A DNA stretch of 13,082 bases from Candidatus Falkowiibacteriota bacterium. GTDB lineage: Bacteria > Patescibacteriota > Patescibacteriia > CAIXNZ01. Position 1 is the first letter of the stretch; every line of letters starts with the position of its first letter. The position numbers and the translations under genes were made by a program. The notes under the pieces are model-generated. The model did not search any database and had not been told where the DNA came from. It saw only the letters and a program-made list of their open reading frames with translations. The DNA lies in assembly GCA_903920975.1 (NCBI GenBank), contig CAIXNZ010000086.1, positions 1 through 13,082 on the forward strand, given 5' to 3'. Shown piece by piece: positions 11,853-13,082 of this stretch.

Positions 11853-11857
11853 GATGT

Positions 11858-11890
11858 AACCAAACGGGACTCAAAAGGTTCCGTTTAGTT
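11858..11890 (+). other. Hairpin downstream of rnpB without a T-run
   Basis: AACCAAACGGGAC (11858-11870) pairs with GTTCCGTTTAGTT (11878-11890) apart from one mismatch and one G-T pair. It is followed by ATAAAAAAAT and not by T, so it is a poor intrinsic terminator. It may be a processing or stability element between rnpB and the next gene. Confidence 0.5.
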
Positions 11891-11903
11891 ATAAAAAAAT
11901 ACT

Positions 11904-13082
11904 ATGAAAAAAACAGGATTAATTTTCACAATTTTATTACTGCCCATAGATTTCTTGATGTTAGTTCTAGCTGGTATTTCAGCTTATTATTTACGCGTTG
12001 GTTCACTAGTTGCCGAAATCAGACCAGTAATTTATACCTTAAAACTAGAGGCATACTTAAGTTATGTTTTTTTAATCGCTCTGATTTGGCTCATTATCTT
12101 TGCTTTGGCCGGATTATATCGGATTGGCAGACCAAAACTAAACGAAGAAATCTCGAAAATATTTTTGGCGTGCTCAACGGGCGTTTTGGCCATAATTGTT
12201 GCGATTTTCTTACAAAGAGAATTATTTTCTTCTCGCTTTATTATTTTAGCGGCCTGGGCTTTTGCCATAATCTATGTCATAATTGGCCGAACTGTTATCT
12301 ATGAAGTGCAAAAATCTTTATTAAAAAAAGGCATTGGCAGCGTAAATATTATTTTGATAGGTAATGATAAAAATACTCAGATAATTACTGAAGAAATTAA
12401 ACAAAATCCAAAACTCGGTTATAATATTTTGAAAATTTATCCGACATTTAACGAACAAATTAAAGCCGAGGTATTAAATTATAAAAAAGATAAGGAAATT
12501 GATGAAATCATCCAAGCTGATTCTAATTTGGATAGACAAGTAACCCTGAATTTAATTACTTTTACTGAAGCGAATCATATTATTTTTAAATTCTCAGCTG
12601 ATATTTATCAAACCAGAACAAGCCGTTTAGCCATTGATACCATGGCCGGCATGCCGATTTTTGAAATCAAAAAAACTAAGCTGGAAGGCTGGGGCTGGGT
12701 CTATAAAAGAATATTTGATATTATTGGTTCAATAATTTTATTAATATTAATTTCGCCGATATTACTTATCACTGCTTTATTTGTAAAACTGGAAAGCAAG
12801 GGTCCGATAATTTATAAAAATAAAAGAGTGGGTCAGCGCGGCAAAGAATTTAATCTTTTTAAATTTCGTTCCATGTATTATGAATTAAGTACTGGCGTTG
12901 GCAGTACAGAACAACAGCAAAAAGCCCTGGAATATGAAAAAAAATTAATAGAAATGCAAAATACCAGGCCAGGCGCTGTTTATAAAATTGGTGATGATCC
13001 TAGAGTTACTAAGGTTGGAAAGTTTATCAGAAAATTTTCCATTGATGAATTGCCGCAATTTTTTAATGTCTTAGTCGGACAA
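11904..13082 (+). CDS. Polyprenyl-phosphate sugar phosphotransferase (WcaJ/WbaP-type), 5' part
   Basis: 393 codons are open from the ATG at 11904 to the end of the window, so the C-terminus is missing by a short stretch. Family members transfer a sugar-1-phosphate from a nucleotide sugar to undecaprenyl phosphate, the first membrane step of extracellular polysaccharide or glycan assembly. N-terminal hydrophobic helices lie at about 5-30, 51-72, 84-103 and 110-133. A Rossmann-like segment follows (about 146-235, starting NIILIGND), and then a membrane re-entry helix (about 272-295). Catalytic-domain motifs are KRIFDIIGS (268-276), KGPIIYKNKRVGQRG (299-313), FKFRSM (319-324), DDPRVTKVGKFIRK (364-377) and SIDELPQFFNVLVGQ (379-393). 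The last contains the Asp-Glu pair (D381, E382) known as catalytic in PglC-type enzymes. No Shine-Dalgarno sequence and no clear promoter are seen. The sugar specificity cannot be told. Confidence 0.92.
   Translation, partial: MKKTGLIFTILLLPIDFLMLVLAGISAYYLRVGSLVAEIRPVIYTLKLEAYLSYVFLIALIWLIIFALAGLYRIGRPKLNEEISKIFLACSTGVLAIIVAIFLQRELFSSRFIILAAWAFAIIYVIIGRTVIYEVQKSLLKKGIGSVNIILIGNDKNTQIITEEIKQNPKLGYNILKIYPTFNEQIKAEVLNYKKDKEIDEIIQADSNLDRQVTLNLITFTEANHIIFKFSADIYQTRTSRLAIDTMAGMPIFEIKKTKLEGWGWVYKRIFDIIGSIILLILISPILLITALFVKLESKGPIIYKNKRVGQRGKEFNLFKFRSMYYELSTGVGSTEQQQKALEYEKKLIEMQNTRPGAVYKIGDDPRVTKVGKFIRKFSIDELPQFFNVLVGQ

Noticed and set aside
11465..11863. Open frames over the RNase P RNA on the minus strand, and a plus-strand frame at 11795-12304
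   Set aside because: They overlap a confidently identified structural RNA and the sugar phosphotransferase gene in another frame, and their translations show no recognisable motifs.
11858..11890. Intrinsic terminator for rnpB
   Set aside because: The stem is good, but an A-run follows where a T-run is needed; kept only as an unassigned hairpin.

Overview
The window looks like a chromosomal segment of a Candidate Phyla Radiation (Patescibacteria) bacterium. The reasons are the short intergenic spaces, the RNase J, a bacterial type A RNase P RNA, genes without Shine-Dalgarno sequences beside genes with strong ones, and repeat-rich secreted Cys/Asp proteins of a kind common in that group. The phylum is an inference; no marker in the window settles it. 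Every gene is on the + strand, and all ten visible stop codons are TAA or TAG.

Layout. 1-501: 3' end of a family 5 (oligopeptide-type) ABC transporter substrate-binding protein. 579-2297: RNase J. 2347-10390: an island of seven genes for membrane-anchored or secreted proteins. 10429-11418: tryptophanyl-tRNA synthetase, apparently on a leaderless mRNA. About 11462-11852: RNase P RNA (rnpB). 11904-13082: 5' part of a polyprenyl-phosphate sugar phosphotransferase, cut by the window end.

The island is the unusual part. Each of its seven genes has its own near-consensus sigma70-type promoter (TTGACA, about 17 nt, TAnAAT-like), a 65-150 nt leader, a strong GGAGG-type ribosome binding site and a strong intrinsic terminator. 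It is a row of monocistronic cassettes, not an operon. The products are: a three-helix membrane protein with a Cys-rich ectodomain (2458-3831); a secreted protein with a divergent OmpA-like fold, a Cys cluster and a membrane/Gly-rich tail (3999-4970); a truncated OmpA-like protein (5268-5768); its full-length paralogue (6100-6960); and three lipoproteins (7188-8075, 8281-8958, 9163-10341). The lipoproteins share a C-[KE]-G-G-[DN]...Y-N start to the mature protein. Two of them clearly share an unrecognised domain, and the third carries thrombospondin type 3 calcium-binding repeats.

The island records its own evolution. A two-gene unit (the 3999-type gene followed by the OmpA-like gene) was duplicated. 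A deletion at a CATC microhomology then removed the 3' part of one OmpA-like gene and most of the next 3999-type gene, leaving a chimeric, frame-shifted 5268 gene. The last 136 nt before this junction is almost identical to the paralogue, while the preceding stretch is not, which suggests gene conversion. The two OmpA-like genes also share a structured 5' leader with a compensating change in one stem. Together these genes plausibly build a disulfide-rich, partly calcium-binding cell-surface layer or attachment apparatus. That function is inference from architecture and context only.
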